Origin: Perkinsus olseni
Taxonomy: Eukaryota > Perkinsozoa > Perkinsida > Perkinsidae
DNA: 27,251 bases
NCBI GenBank assembly: GCA_013115135.1
Contig: JABANP010000620.1
Location: 1-27,251, forward strand
Reading direction: 5' to 3'
The position numbers were made by a program, and so were the translations under genes. Below the pieces are notes generated by a model. The model made no database searches. It was given only the letters and a program-made list of their open reading frames with translations, and was not told the DNA's origin. Positions 9,101 to 17,440 of this stretch are shown piece after piece. Numbering within the stretch: position 1 is the stretch's first letter; each line of letters begins with the position of its first letter.

Positions 9101-10495
9101 TAGTTGCGTCATGAGCTTCGGTGTCGTTATCTCCAGTGGCGACTCTCGACCATTTGTGTGTCCACTTTATACGCGTGCTTTGTGACAACTCCTTTGTCTC
9201 ATACCACAGACTGTGGTCCACAGCCACCAGCTCTTGCGTCACACAGTTCGTCGAGCTACGTGCCCGTTCACGTCTTTTGAGTCGTCTACTTCGCTCATGG
9301 TTTTTGTCCTCCACTCTGGTGACGCTTCCCGCGTAGACTCCGTTTCGTGCTCAGTGAGCACTGCTCACCCGACGGTACAGGGCGGGCAGATTACCGCTTG
9401 TGGGTACTGCACTGCCGCTACCCGAGCAGCCACCATTCTGCGGCGCAGGATCTGCGCTGCCGGTGCACCAACCCGGCATGCAGTTCATCGAGCATTAGGT
9501 GTTGCTCGGAGTCCGAGCCTCAGACGTGTCCGGGTTCTGCTTCCTTCTCTCTACAACCTTCCGGCGGCTGGTGTCGCTTCCCACGGGGAAAGTTTCTCCG
9601 ACCCTCTTCTCCGGCCACTGACTCGTGCTGCTTCGGCAGTAGGCACGGCCTTCACGAGGCCTTCCCGGAGATTCTTCCTCGGTGGGTGTCGGGGTTGTAC
9701 TAGCACCTCGCGCATACGGCCTCCCGAGTCGGGAGGCTGGTCGGGAGTCCCGACCAGCTTCTCCTCGGGGCCCCCGAGTCGGAGGATATCACAGCTGCTG
9801 TGCTTGCTGCACTCAGCGTCTCCGATCTCCTTCTATGTTCGTCTCACCCCACGCGGCGCTACGCTTGGAAGCGTCGCGCATACACCGTATCCACGGCACA
9901 GCACTCGGTAAGCACTCGTTAATCTCGCTAGTCAGGGGCTCCTCATTCCCATCGTGAGCGGAGTCGCTTGCGTGACATCATGCAGCGACCATGCGGTGCT
10001 TTGTGCCGCAGTACTGCCAGGGCACCTCTGCGTTCGCCACTTGACTATGCTACAGTTCCGAAGCGGAACTTCCGCTTCTCGGCGCGACATTTGCATCAAC
10101 GCGCAACCTCACCAGTGACTGACTGGAGCCCCCAGTCAGTGTCTCCTCCAGTCTGGGGGCGACCTTGATCCATCGCATTCCTGTGTATCCAGCAGCTTCG
10201 ACACAGCTATGATTCACCTCAGCCTCAGGCGGCGGGGTTGCCCCATTCGGTTAGTTTGGCCGTTAAACCGGCACGAGTCCTGCAACGTAGTGGCCCTACC
10301 CTGTAGGACCTACAGCAGGTGTGCTTCACCCCGTTTGGAACTCGCGACGACGGGATTTCCATCACTCGCAGCATTTTCTGCGCATGCAGTGCTGAACCAG
10401 ACCACATTATGTTTTTTTAGTCGGAGCTCCGGGGCGTACCACAGTGTCTTCAACTTGCTCACGTCCCGTCATGTTCGTCCCCGTTCTATGTGCTT
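6132..10495. other. Gene-poor GC-rich interior packed with tiny palindromes
   Basis: ORFs up to 232 codons exist on both strands, but none shows family motifs or a consistent frame; they look like by-products of high GC. What stands out is perfect inverted repeats with a 1-nt centre (equivalently 3-nt-loop hairpins). Examples with arms of 7-10 bp: 6212-6226, 6273-6293, 7014-7028, 7387-7405, 7666-7680, 8214-8230, 8641-8655, 8990-9006, 9059-9073, 9347-9361, 9504-9518, 9720-9736, 9737-9757, 9764-9778, 10060-10078. Versions with a 3-nt spacer: 6531-6549, 7081-7097, 7584-7598, 8724-8736. Many overlap into chains of alternating orientation. Confidence 0.75.
6645..7020. repeat. Imperfect tandem duplication, about 186 bp period
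   Basis: Segments near 6645-6720 and 6832-6906 share GGGGTCGTGCCTTGCACACT and GCCAGTGG-CGCTGTCACG. The following parts (about 6721-6830 and 6907-7020) are also alike (TGGCGCCTCCG, ACTCGAGGCT). A weaker related pair occurs at about 6337-6400 and 7278-7340 (CCTCGGGA-GG-TTGTC). Confidence 0.6.
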
Positions 10496-11046
10496 TCATG
10501 CACACGATTGGGCAGCTGAGCTCGGTCTCGACTCGATCGTAACGTTGTTCGCCCGGCAGAAGTGCCTTCTCCCCGGCTGTTCGATTCGCGACACGAGCTC
10601 TCTTCCCATGGGTGGCGCGGCGGCTTCGAGTCCCTTCACCGTTGCTATTAGCATAGGGCTACTCGTGTTGATCTCATACCCCGGCAGCTCATGCGCCTTC
10701 TTCACCCCATCAAGTACGTCTCAGCGGTCCCAGCGTTTCCTATGCTAGTAATCCAGTCCTGCATCTCCTGTAGATTGGCTGGCATCGGTGCCCGCATCCT
10801 CTTGTCGGCTTTAGTCAACTCGACCGTGAACCTGATCCACGACCGCATCCCCACCGCATACGTCTTCGCCGTGGCTGGGCGGATGCTGCGCGCTGCGACC
10901 GCCCACGCATCTTGCTTCAACCGTGCCACATTTCTGTCGCCCTCTCCTTTCCACCGCGGCACCGTGGGTTTAGCCCGCAGTGTTTCTTTTTCTCCCCAGT
11001 CTTGCCATTCTGCCAGTAACCAGCCAAGCGTCGGTGGCTCATCCAT
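10496..11046 (-). pseudogene. Tyrosine recombinase, core-binding domain (frameshifted)
   Basis: From the ATG at 11046 the frame gives an N-terminal segment then RPATAKTYAVGMRSWIRF, MRAPMPANLQEMQDWI and GTAETYL, the pattern of the SAM-like core-binding domain of tyrosine recombinases. It stops at TGA 10702-10704, just after a G4 run (10705-10708). The shifted frame continues in register with KKAHELPGYEINTSS and IATVKGLEA, typical of the end of that domain, then stops at 10496. One base is therefore missing or gained in the G run. I could not find the catalytic domain (R ... HxxR ... Y) further along the minus strand, so the enzyme looks truncated. The gene is the only recognisable protein of the element and presumably would have acted on its terminal repeats. 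Confidence 0.6.
10569..10609 (+). repeat. Internal copy of terminal block A core
   Basis: This 41-bp segment matches 5875-5915 in block A (and the same place in A2 and A3) at 37 of 41 positions, in the same orientation, including CTCCCCGGCTG and TCGATTCGCGAC. It lies inside the recombinase reading frame. Confidence 0.75.
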
Positions 11047-11247
11047 CTCAATCTAACCTCAACTGCACAGCAGCCTCTTCTGCCCCCTACTACGATGGGC
11101 ATGGGAAGAGACCTCGTCGTCTCGAATCGATCTCAACGATGGGGGTCGCCTGGTAGGAGTGTCTCCTCCCCGGCTGATCGATTCGCGACTTGAGCTCTTT
11201 TCCCATTGTATGTTACGCAAGGTCGCGGACGAAGAGCCGGGATTTTA

Positions 11248-11536
11248 GTAATCGATACACTCCGTGTGTCGAAGGAAAATCCACGGTAGTCCGCCGCAGG
11301 AGACAATCGTGTGTATGCGTGCGGGGCGGTGTACGTCACCGAGCCGTTCATCGTGAGAGGTCAGCGTCTGGCACGGTAGTGCCGGGTGTCCTGTCGATGT
11401 TTTTGACCCACCCGTCCCTCCCTCAATGGTGGGGTCGCCTGGTAGGAGTGTCTCCTCCCCGGCTGATCGATTCGCGACTTGAGCTCTTTTCCCATTGTAT
11501 GTTACGCAAGGTCGCGGACGAAGAGCCGGGATTTTA
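11248..11536. mobile_element. Unit 3: minimal copy (289 bp)
   Basis: B3 (11248-11422), 8 bp (TCAATGGT), then A3 (11431-11536): essentially the two ends fused. The 3' flank (TACCTCG) differs from the internal A/B joint (GTAATCG), so 11536 is the outer boundary of the array. Confidence 0.65.
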
Positions 11537-12150
11537 TACCTCGAACACATGCGGTCAGTACGCATAAGGCAAGTTCGCTAACATTCCGTCTACGAAATTT
11601 TCGTTTCGATTCGTACAGTTCGAACTCATACGTGTAAGTCTCTGCTATGACTCGTGCGAGTGTCCCGTACTGGCGCAACACCGGATCGCTATGAGCCAAT
11701 GATATCAGCATCTAACGGAGCTGATAAAGGTCTCACGAGGGGGGATTATCCGTACACGTGCTGAGCTGAAATCGATCATTACCAAATCGATAACCACGCC
11801 AGTCGGTAGCGACAACCGCGCTAGTCGACAGCGCTCCATAGCATGCCCCCTCGACGTGACTACTGCAAAGGAAACGAACAGAGTCAGCCATGGTCGACAT
11901 CCGACAGAATAAGTTTGATATCGCGACCGTGCGTACTCACTTCATGACCCGACACATCGGCCTTCGTGATGAGCACATTTGACTTACCTGACGAATGATG
12001 ATCGCTGTCTACCGTCGGAAGTTTAGCTTGGCCAACGGAGACGGACAGCGGACCAGCACTCGCGTGCCTGTAGGGATGACTTGATTGGGAAGTGGGTCGA
12101 CAACACACCAATCGACATAGTCGCAGCCCTGACGACACTGTCGTGGCGAC
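11537..12150. other. No gene seen
   Basis: Flank on the right of the YR array. Short ORFs on both strands lack recognisable motifs. Contains several TCGTACAG/ATTCGTAC words around 11600-11640 that resemble the 15-bp minisatellite found elsewhere in the window, but no clear array. Confidence 0.4.
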
Positions 12151-12399
12151 ATGCATGCCCATATTCTATGGGCCATAGAGGCGGGAAAGGAACAGACTGG
12201 CGAATATGGACTGATACCACCGCGCTTGGTGACATCCCACGAGATGAATGAGATCGCAGAGAGTGGTGTAGGACATGTCCTTGGCATCATGGTGGGTACG
12301 GAGATGCTCATTCAAGAACCTGTGGACTCTCCCGATTTTCCTATTGGATGGCGAACATCCTCGGGGAGTGAGGTGATGAATGACCCCACGACTCAATGA
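12151..12399 (+). CDS. Hypothetical 82-residue ORF
   Basis: Opens at ATG 12151, ends TGA at 12397-12399. The translation has ordinary protein composition (HILWAIEAGKEQTGEYGL, SHEMNEIAESGVGHVLGIM) rather than repeat-derived composition, but I recognise no family. It may be an exon or a fragment of a decayed element. The minus-strand ORFs over the same interval are less convincing. Confidence 0.3.
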   Translation: MHAHILWAIEAGKEQTGEYGLIPPRLVTSHEMNEIAESGVGHVLGIMVGTEMLIQEPVDSPDFPIGWRTSSGSEVMNDPTTQ

Positions 12400-13487
12400 G
12401 GTCGGCCATGGCCAAACTCGAGTATTGGGTACCGTTGTCAGTTGTCAGTGTCATACACCATTGACATCAATCTCCTGAATTCATCTGACTCTGATTCTGC
12501 CTCTGATTCAGACTCTGCTGAGACACTTGACCTCGCTGGCCCTGTCACGGGTTTGCAACAGCAGTTCGCCCTTGCATCATTTTATACCATTTGTTGTCCA
12601 CTCGTACTCTTTCGTTGTTCCGTATACTTATCCTGCTGTTAAAAAGAACAAAAAAACATCTAAAAGAAAGCCAAAAGAAAGCAAAAAAACACAAAAGACC
12701 CACAAAAAAGAAGAAAAATACACATACTTGACTGGGCACCCCCGAGTTATGTTTTTTCTTCAGGTTCTGTCATTGAATGCCATCTCTTTGACCAGCAGTT
12801 CTACTCTATTCTCCATCGTTGACGTCTACCCCCACCACTTGCTGTATTTGCCAATGTCAACATGTTGACAACGTAGTCTACACGGCTTTATCAAAATTCT
12901 ATCTAACCGATTTCTTCGTCCATTTGATCTGGACCACATCTATCTGTATCTACTTTACCGTGATTCTGATGTAGGACTTCTACCTTCTTTTTGAATTGCA
13001 AGATAAGTACATCTCGCATTTCGTCTTATACCTACGTCATTACATGCCACTCTCTTGCAACGGCGACAGTAGTTACGACTCTCTTTGTGCGTTGAACACT
13101 CTTTCGTTTGCGCTTGTATGCGTGAACGCATGCTTTCCCCATCATACCTCACCGATCGTTCACTTTCATATTCATCGCCATATCTATCCCACATTTTATT
13201 AACACTCAAACCTAAGATTCATGATCGTTGTTTTGCCGATCATTTATGTTCATCGCCATTCAAACATCGACTTATACACCAACTTATATACCGACTTATA
13301 CACCGACTTATACACCGACTTATACACTGACTTACATACCCTTTGATAATATATCGGACTCTAATGTGTGTGTCTTCCATGTCTGTTCGCATGACCGCAC
13401 AACACTTTGGGGGTGGCACCTTGTTGTGCGCCCAAGTAATCGATTTGTCCGAGCATCTTTCAGAGGCTTTGAGTTGCAACATGTGTC
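12400..13487. other. Non-coding stretch with simple-sequence tracts
   Basis: Contains a 6-bp Ser-Asp type repeat (TCTGAT/TCTGAC) at about 12484-12520, an A-rich, purine-rich tract at about 12642-12720, and a 12-bp tandem repeat at 13269-13340. No gene I can support; the ORFs here follow the repeats. Confidence 0.45.
13269..13340. repeat. 12-bp tandem repeat, six units
   Basis: Unit GACTTATACACC repeated about six times with few changes (GACTTACATACC in the last). In one frame it reads Thr-Tyr-Thr-Pro, which explains a periodic pseudo-ORF. Confidence 0.8.
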
Positions 13488-13681
13488 GATGAATGGGACA
13501 GGTGGCACTATGAATCTACCAAAGGAACTATAAGGCAGCAAGGTTACTATCATCCCTCTCGATCATTCACATACCAACCTCGCACGCTACGTGCGACTCA
13601 CAGCTGATGGGCAGAATTAATCTGTTTACGTGCCTTCCTCATAGGCTGACGACGAACCGCACCTTCGGATCTCTCACTAAC
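13488..13681 (-). repeat. Left 194-bp repeat, probable 3' LTR
   Basis: About 96% identical to 23029-23222 by eye (around eight differences). It overlaps the last 28 codons of the integrase frame, so coding sequence runs into the LTR. Possible TG...CA ends are a T before GATGAATGGG (mutated to C here) and the CA of CTCTCA near 13676. Confidence 0.75.
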
Positions 13682-14050
13682 TGCATCTTCTTGTGAGTTA
13701 GCTTCTTCTCGATCACGCTTTGCACTCGACGATGATGGCTGAACTTCCGGTTGAGGGGAACTATCATCAACATATTTCTTGAGATGTCGCAGATGCCGCT
13801 CACGAAGAACTCCTTTCTCATCACGGAAGGTGCAGCGCAGACCACGCACCACCACGACTTCATAAGGTTGCCTCCAACGAGACTCCAACTTTGTAGGGGA
13901 CTCAATCATCAACATCACCTCATCGCCGGGTTTGATCACTTGACCAAATTGTTTATGAGATAAGTGCTGATCAAATCGCAGGCGATATTCCTCTCTCCGA
14001 TGTAATCAGATAGCACTGAATTCTTGTAAAGCAGCACTTCGATCTTCAAG
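13598..14050 (-). pseudogene. Integrase C-terminal end of a pol polyprotein
   Basis: Minus-strand reading EEYRLRFDQHLSHKQFGQV then IKPGDEVMLMIESP, KLESRWRQPYEVV and HLRHLKKYV matches the region after the integrase core of Ty3/gypsy-like pol, with a GPY/F-type motif (RQPYEVV). The tail is Ser/Glu/Arg-rich and ends at 13598. A TGA near 14000 breaks the frame upstream. The core domain is missing; 15-bp minisatellite sequence begins where it should be. Confidence 0.65.
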
Positions 14051-14710
14051 GATGGGTGTATTACGATCCTTACACCGAAAACTCGTACACTATCGCTTCT
14101 TACACGGCTCGTACACTGAATACTCGTTCACTCATTGGATTCATACATCATCATTTCGTACACTTGAGACTCGTACACGTAATACTCGTACTCATGATAC
14201 TTGTACATATAATACTCGTTCACACGTGAATCTCATACACTAGCAACTCGTAAATTGCAACAAGTAAACACTAGTAAATGTTTTAGGGAAGTCGCGGAGC
14301 GGCTCCGCGACTTGCCTAAAAAATTTTCCCAGGGTGTACGAAATGACGGTGTACGAGTTGAAAGTGGGTGTGTGTATGAAATGACGGTGTACGAGCATTA
14401 TGTGTACAAGTGTTTTGTGTACGAGTATTATGTGTACGAGTGTTTTGCCTACGAGTTTTACATGTACGAGTTTTCTGTGTATGAGTTTTCCGTGTACGAG
14501 TCCTCGATATACCGGTATTTGGTGTACGAGTCGAAGGTGTACGAGTGTTCGAGACATGAGTCGAAAATGTACGAGTTTTCGGCGTACGAGTCGTGAACAT
14601 CCCGTATCCACAGATACAGTGACAAGTCGTACACTATCCAGCCGTACACTGACCATTTATACAGTATTCAGCGGAACAAGCTTTATTCGTACAGTGTTAT
14701 TCGGTACAGC
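14050..14710. repeat. 15-bp minisatellite in both orientations
   Basis: Degenerate units with core GTGTACGAGT. Left part (about 14070-14250) carries the reverse orientation (CTCGTACAC), the right part (about 14330-14600) the forward one, with a 25-bp palindrome between them at 14289-14313. A third block (about 14615-14710) reads TCGTACACTATCCA and related. Pseudo-ORFs with 5-residue periodicity result. Confidence 0.8.
14289..14313. repeat. Perfect 25-bp palindrome with 1-nt centre
   Basis: Twelve-base arms AAGTCGCGGAGC and GCTCCGCGACTT around a single G. It is GC-rich in an AT-rich setting and sits at the turning point of the inverted minisatellite, so the whole locus could fold as a large imperfect hairpin. 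Confidence 0.9.
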
Positions 14711-15064
14711 TACCTCCTTACGCAAATCGCGGCAAATTTGTGAAGGTGTTATTTAGATAGCTAAAATTCCTTAAAGGAGATTAGAACTTACGCCACATAC
14801 GTCAAAAACCACTGTCTCAACCAACTTGCCTGAAAACCCATTTCCAATCCTGAAGGCAAAAGGTTCAATGCCCACGCGTAGATATTAATGCCCGGGGTAT
14901 CCTCGGCGCGGATGCCTCCAGCTCGTGACATCTATCGATGGGAAGGGCTCACACTCAAGGCCACAGGCCTAGAGGACCCAGAGGATGGTGCGCTGCACAC
15001 CTGGTAACTGACAAAAATTAGTCGGTTTAATGGACTCTGGTGTTACGCGGACGCGAAATTCGCG

Positions 15065-15111
15065 TAGTGGTAGGACCGCCTGTTATCAAGTAGATCACCC
15101 GGGATCGATCC
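15065..15111 (+). other. tRNA-derived (SINE-like) A and B boxes
   Basis: TAGTGGTAGG at 15065-15074 resembles a pol III A box, and GGGATCGATCC at 15101-15111 resembles the B box (consensus GGTTCGANTCC), 26 nt apart. The sequence between does not fold into a normal anticodon arm, so this is not a working tRNA; tRNA-derived SINEs often keep just this pair. Confidence 0.4.
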
Positions 15112-15412
15112 TAAGAGTAAGCTAGCAGGGAAGGAAAGGCCAGAGTCGTCAAGCCGGGGAAAGTCGCGCGCGGAGCGCGGGGGCAATTTTTAAACACTAT
15201 TTTTGCTGCAGTTAATTCATTAACAGACGTAAAATGCGTCAGAGTGTAGCCCCGAATCGTCGTGAAAGTGCGAAGCACTAATCTCGCACAACTGCTCTGT
15301 CTCCCTGTGTTGCGCTGACGCTATGAGGAAGTGCGAGTAGTCCAACGTAGCTAATGAGAAGCTGGTTAGCATCAAAGTGCGGTATCTTCATAGCTCAGTA
15401 TCTCACGTCTAG

Positions 15413-15429
15413 AGCCATCTTGGTTCAAG
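15413..15429 (+). ncRNA. Spliced-leader-like sequence
   Basis: AGCCATCTTGGTTCAAG matches the 3' part of the dinoflagellate spliced leader as I remember it (AGCCATTTTGGCTCAAG) at 15 of 17 positions; the 5' four bases do not match and the following bases (TATC) place a GT only if the exon ended at CAA. It could be a relic leader from a retroposed transcript, a degenerate SL RNA gene, or a tRNA-like chance match (TAGCTCAGT lies 23 nt upstream). Confidence 0.3.
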
Positions 15430-15714
15430 TATCAGTTGACGGTATACGTCTCTCTCCCCAATTTTTTTCTTTTTCCTCCTGCGGGGAAGGCTGGTAGTGC
15501 ATGGTCCGAGGGGACCTGGTAGCCGAGCTACCTAAGCCACCAGCTTGCTGCCTTCAGAGTTAGACTCTGATAGGCGCAGTCTCACCCAACTTCCTCGCGG
15601 GAAGACGCCGGCCGCAAAGGCCCTATCTGCGCTCATACCTGCGTCTGTTGTGTTACCAAGCCTGGGCGGAACGAATCAGGAATTTTACGCGGCGAAAAAA
15701 TGATGATTAAACAA

Positions 15715-15985
15715 TTGCCCAGGAAAGTACGAAAAGTACGAAAATTCGATGTACGAAATAATACTGTACGAGTTTCAACTGTACGAGTCGGAACTGTACG
15801 TACTGGAAGTGTACCACTAAGCACTGTACGGATCGTCAGTTCACGGGTTATCAGTGTATGGACTGAAACTGTACCGCTAGATACTGTACGAGTCGTCGGT
15901 GTATGGCCCAAGACTGTACGTGTGGAAACTGTACGGATCAGGCTTGTACGAATGTAATTCCTACGAGTTGTCACTGTACTGTACG
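15715..15985. repeat. 15-bp minisatellite, CTGTACGAGTCGNNA units
   Basis: About 16 degenerate 15-bp units in one orientation. Same family as 14050-14710 and 23287-23360. It abuts the end of the minus-strand gag-like frame. Confidence 0.8.
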
Positions 15986-16034
15986 AACCACACTAAGCTT
16001 GATCGCCAATGGTCTGATGATATCCTGTAGTTCG
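15985..16034 (-). pseudogene. Distal end of the interrupted gag-like frame
   Basis: Read on the minus strand this continues the frame of 20512-21121 directly across the GTCAT target duplication (TELQDIIRPLAIKL follows), then meets a stop as minisatellite sequence begins. It shows that the plus-strand element inserted into this frame. Confidence 0.55.
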
Positions 16035-16039
16035 GTCAT
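16035..16039. repeat. Target site duplication GTCAT, left
   Basis: Identical to 20507-20511, immediately outside the LTRs; five bases is usual for retroviral-type integrases. Confidence 0.85.
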
Positions 16040-16218
16040 TGTGGTGGAATCGTTGAGAAGGAGACAGTGTGATATCGTGTGCAGTAGATAGAGATACAGA
16101 TTAGCTATATTAGCTAGCGGCCCGCGATCGCGCCAAGTCAGCGCGCGGCCTCTCTTTACTTGGCCTCCCGACTCCCCATGTCGAGTTTCGAAGTTAGAAC
16201 TGAGGAGAGACGACTAGA
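16040..16218 (+). repeat. 5' LTR (179 bp)
   Basis: Begins TGTGGTGGAATCG and ends GACGACTAGA (terminal CA mutated to GA). About 95% identical to the 3' LTR: nine substitutions, eight of them transitions, and a 2-nt indel. Contains a TATA-like GCTATATTAGC. I see no convincing tRNA primer site directly after it. Confidence 0.9.
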
Positions 16219-16499
16219 TGTTGCCCAGACCCCTCCAGAAGCTTCGGTGTCCCCGAGGAATGTCTTGGACGTCAATACTCGTCTAAGGGCGAGATTTGTA
16301 GACAACCCCGAGGGCGGCGGTCAGCAAACTTAAAGCAGCACCTCGAGGACCACCCGCAGTCGTCGAGGCTCCAGAGCTGAGGAAGAAATTCCCCCGGCCC
16401 CTCCTCAGCATCCCACATCCCAAGCAACCAGCCCTCCAGCAACTGCTGCTCAGAGCGTCGGCCCAGGTGTTCCCGCGGCTGCCCCTGGAGCCCGGTCTT

Positions 16500-17440
16500 C
16501 ACAGCCGCAAGACAACACTGGTGTTCAGGCATGTGCGAATCCACCCGTTTCCGCAAGTGACTTTTCAATCAGCGGGGGAGAGGTAGGCTTCAAGGCTCCT
16601 GAGTTGGCATTATACAGCGGCGAGAAGGCTGCTGATGCGATGTCGCTCGACGAGTGGCAGCCGCGATGGTGTTCGATAGCCAGATCTAAGAATTGGACCC
16701 CAAAAGAGGAAAGGTCTAATCTGAACAATAGTCTGACGGGCAAGGCCTATCGGCTATTGTCTAAGCAAAGCTTCGATCCATCATTGGACGATGAAGCTGT
16801 TGAGAGAGAAATCTGGCTTCGTCTCCATCGGTCATTCGGCCAAGGAGAGAAGTAGACCTTTAAGAAGTTGATTGCCATGCAATTCTGCGTAGGCAAGGAT
16901 ACTGTTGATTGCTACGGAGCCGATATCCGACACAATACAGTGTTGGCATTCAAATATCTTGGCTTTGATTTTCATGAAAAGATCGCGGCGACATTCTACT
17001 GGAACAGTTTGCCGCAAATATAGTCAGTTTTCGCAGCTGTCAAGCAAAGCTATGGCATGTGGTCGGCCTTGGTTCCCAAGGAGCGGACCCTAACAAAAGC
17101 CATTGATCTTACTCGTCCTCTGTTCGAAGTGGAGGATGCTGGCATATCCACTCAAGCACAGAGCCAGGAGGAATTGGGTGCTGTTGCATCGGTTCAAAGT
17201 GCAAGAGCTCGAAAGGGTGGTCTTCTTTTTGGCCTTCTGGCAAAGGAGCCAGCTAATAGCTGGCAGCTATGGAAAAGAAAAAGAGAAGGACAACGGAAAA
17301 GGCAAGGCTGTGAGGAGCAACCCGTGCTCTTGGTACGGCGGTTGGCCTAACCAACAGCTATGCTATACGTGTGGAGGCGTTGGCCATTGGGCTAGTGTGT
17401 GTCCCTCCCGGAAACAGGCAGATGACAGGCAAGAGCCCAA
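16500..17440 (+). pseudogene. gag with CCHC zinc knuckle
   Basis: Capsid-like reading with WQPRWCSIARSKNW and IWLRLHRSFGQGEK in one frame from about 16500 to 17350, interrupted by TAG at 16853 and 17021. After a frameshift near 17260 a basic stretch (GKEKEKDNGKGKAV) leads to a retroviral zinc knuckle CYTCGGVGHWASVC (17361-17402), C-x2-C-x4-H-x4-C, the nucleic-acid-binding nucleocapsid. Packages element RNA in intact relatives. Confidence 0.75.

Larger units (their letters stand above)
5957..11247. mobile_element. Unit 2: long copy (5291 bp) with recombinase
   Basis: Starts with B2 (5957-6131) and ends with A2 (11142-11247). The recombinase ORF starts 95 bp inside the A2 end and reads away from it. 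The remaining interior has no recognisable protein on either strand. Terminal blocks are direct, not inverted, relative to units 1 and 3. Confidence 0.65.
5522..11536. mobile_element. Three head-to-tail copies of a YR-type element
   Basis: Two sequence blocks recur in one orientation: B (175 bp, starts GTAATCGATACACTCC) and A (106 bp, ends GAGCCGGGATTTTA). Order: B1 5522-5682, spacer, A1 5851-5956, B2 5957-6131, 5.0-kb interior, A2 11142-11247, B3 11248-11422, 8 bp, A3 11431-11536. If a unit starts with B and ends with A, this is three units joined with no spacer at 5956/5957 and 11247/11248: 435 bp, 5291 bp and 289 bp. The long copy encodes a tyrosine recombinase fragment. Tandem arrays with exact joints are expected from site-specific integration into an element's own end. 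The island is much richer in GC than its flanks. Class (Crypton, Ngaro/DIRS-like or new) cannot be assigned: I find no RT. Confidence 0.7.
14760..15714. other. Non-coding region with tRNA-like and leader-like parts
   Basis: No ORF of interest. It contains pol III-type box words at 15065-15111, a spliced-leader-like 17-mer at 15413-15429, a GC-rich near-palindrome at about 15164-15182, and a pyrimidine tract near 15450-15480. This may be the body of a SINE-like or other non-coding repeat. Confidence 0.45.

Noticed and set aside
9213..9911. 232-codon plus-strand ORF in the GC-rich island
   Set aside because: Composition is Arg/Ser/Pro-rich with no motif; it passes through many palindromes and matches what high GC gives by chance.
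10225..10407. Recombinase catalytic domain on the minus strand (a HTCCRS segment)
   Set aside because: His and Arg spacing is wrong and no surrounding Arg or Tyr signature is present.
5522..11536. Helitron array
   Set aside because: No Rep/helicase, no CTRR end with hairpin and no TC start; the recombinase domain points to a YR element.
14240..14656. Periodic ORFs on both strands (Thr-Arg-Thr and Val-Tyr-Glu repeats)
   Set aside because: Direct consequence of a 15-bp repeat, which keeps every frame open; no other coding sign.
15384..15445. Complete tRNA gene
   Set aside because: The D-arm word TAGCTCAGT and T-loop word GGTTCAAGT are too close, and the stems do not pair.
14050..15985. CRISPR-like array
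   Set aside because: Units are degenerate and contiguous, with no unique spacers, and the host is a eukaryote.
16219..16240. tRNA primer binding site after the 5' LTR
   Set aside because: No TGG start and no recognisable tRNA 3' end complement; left uncalled.
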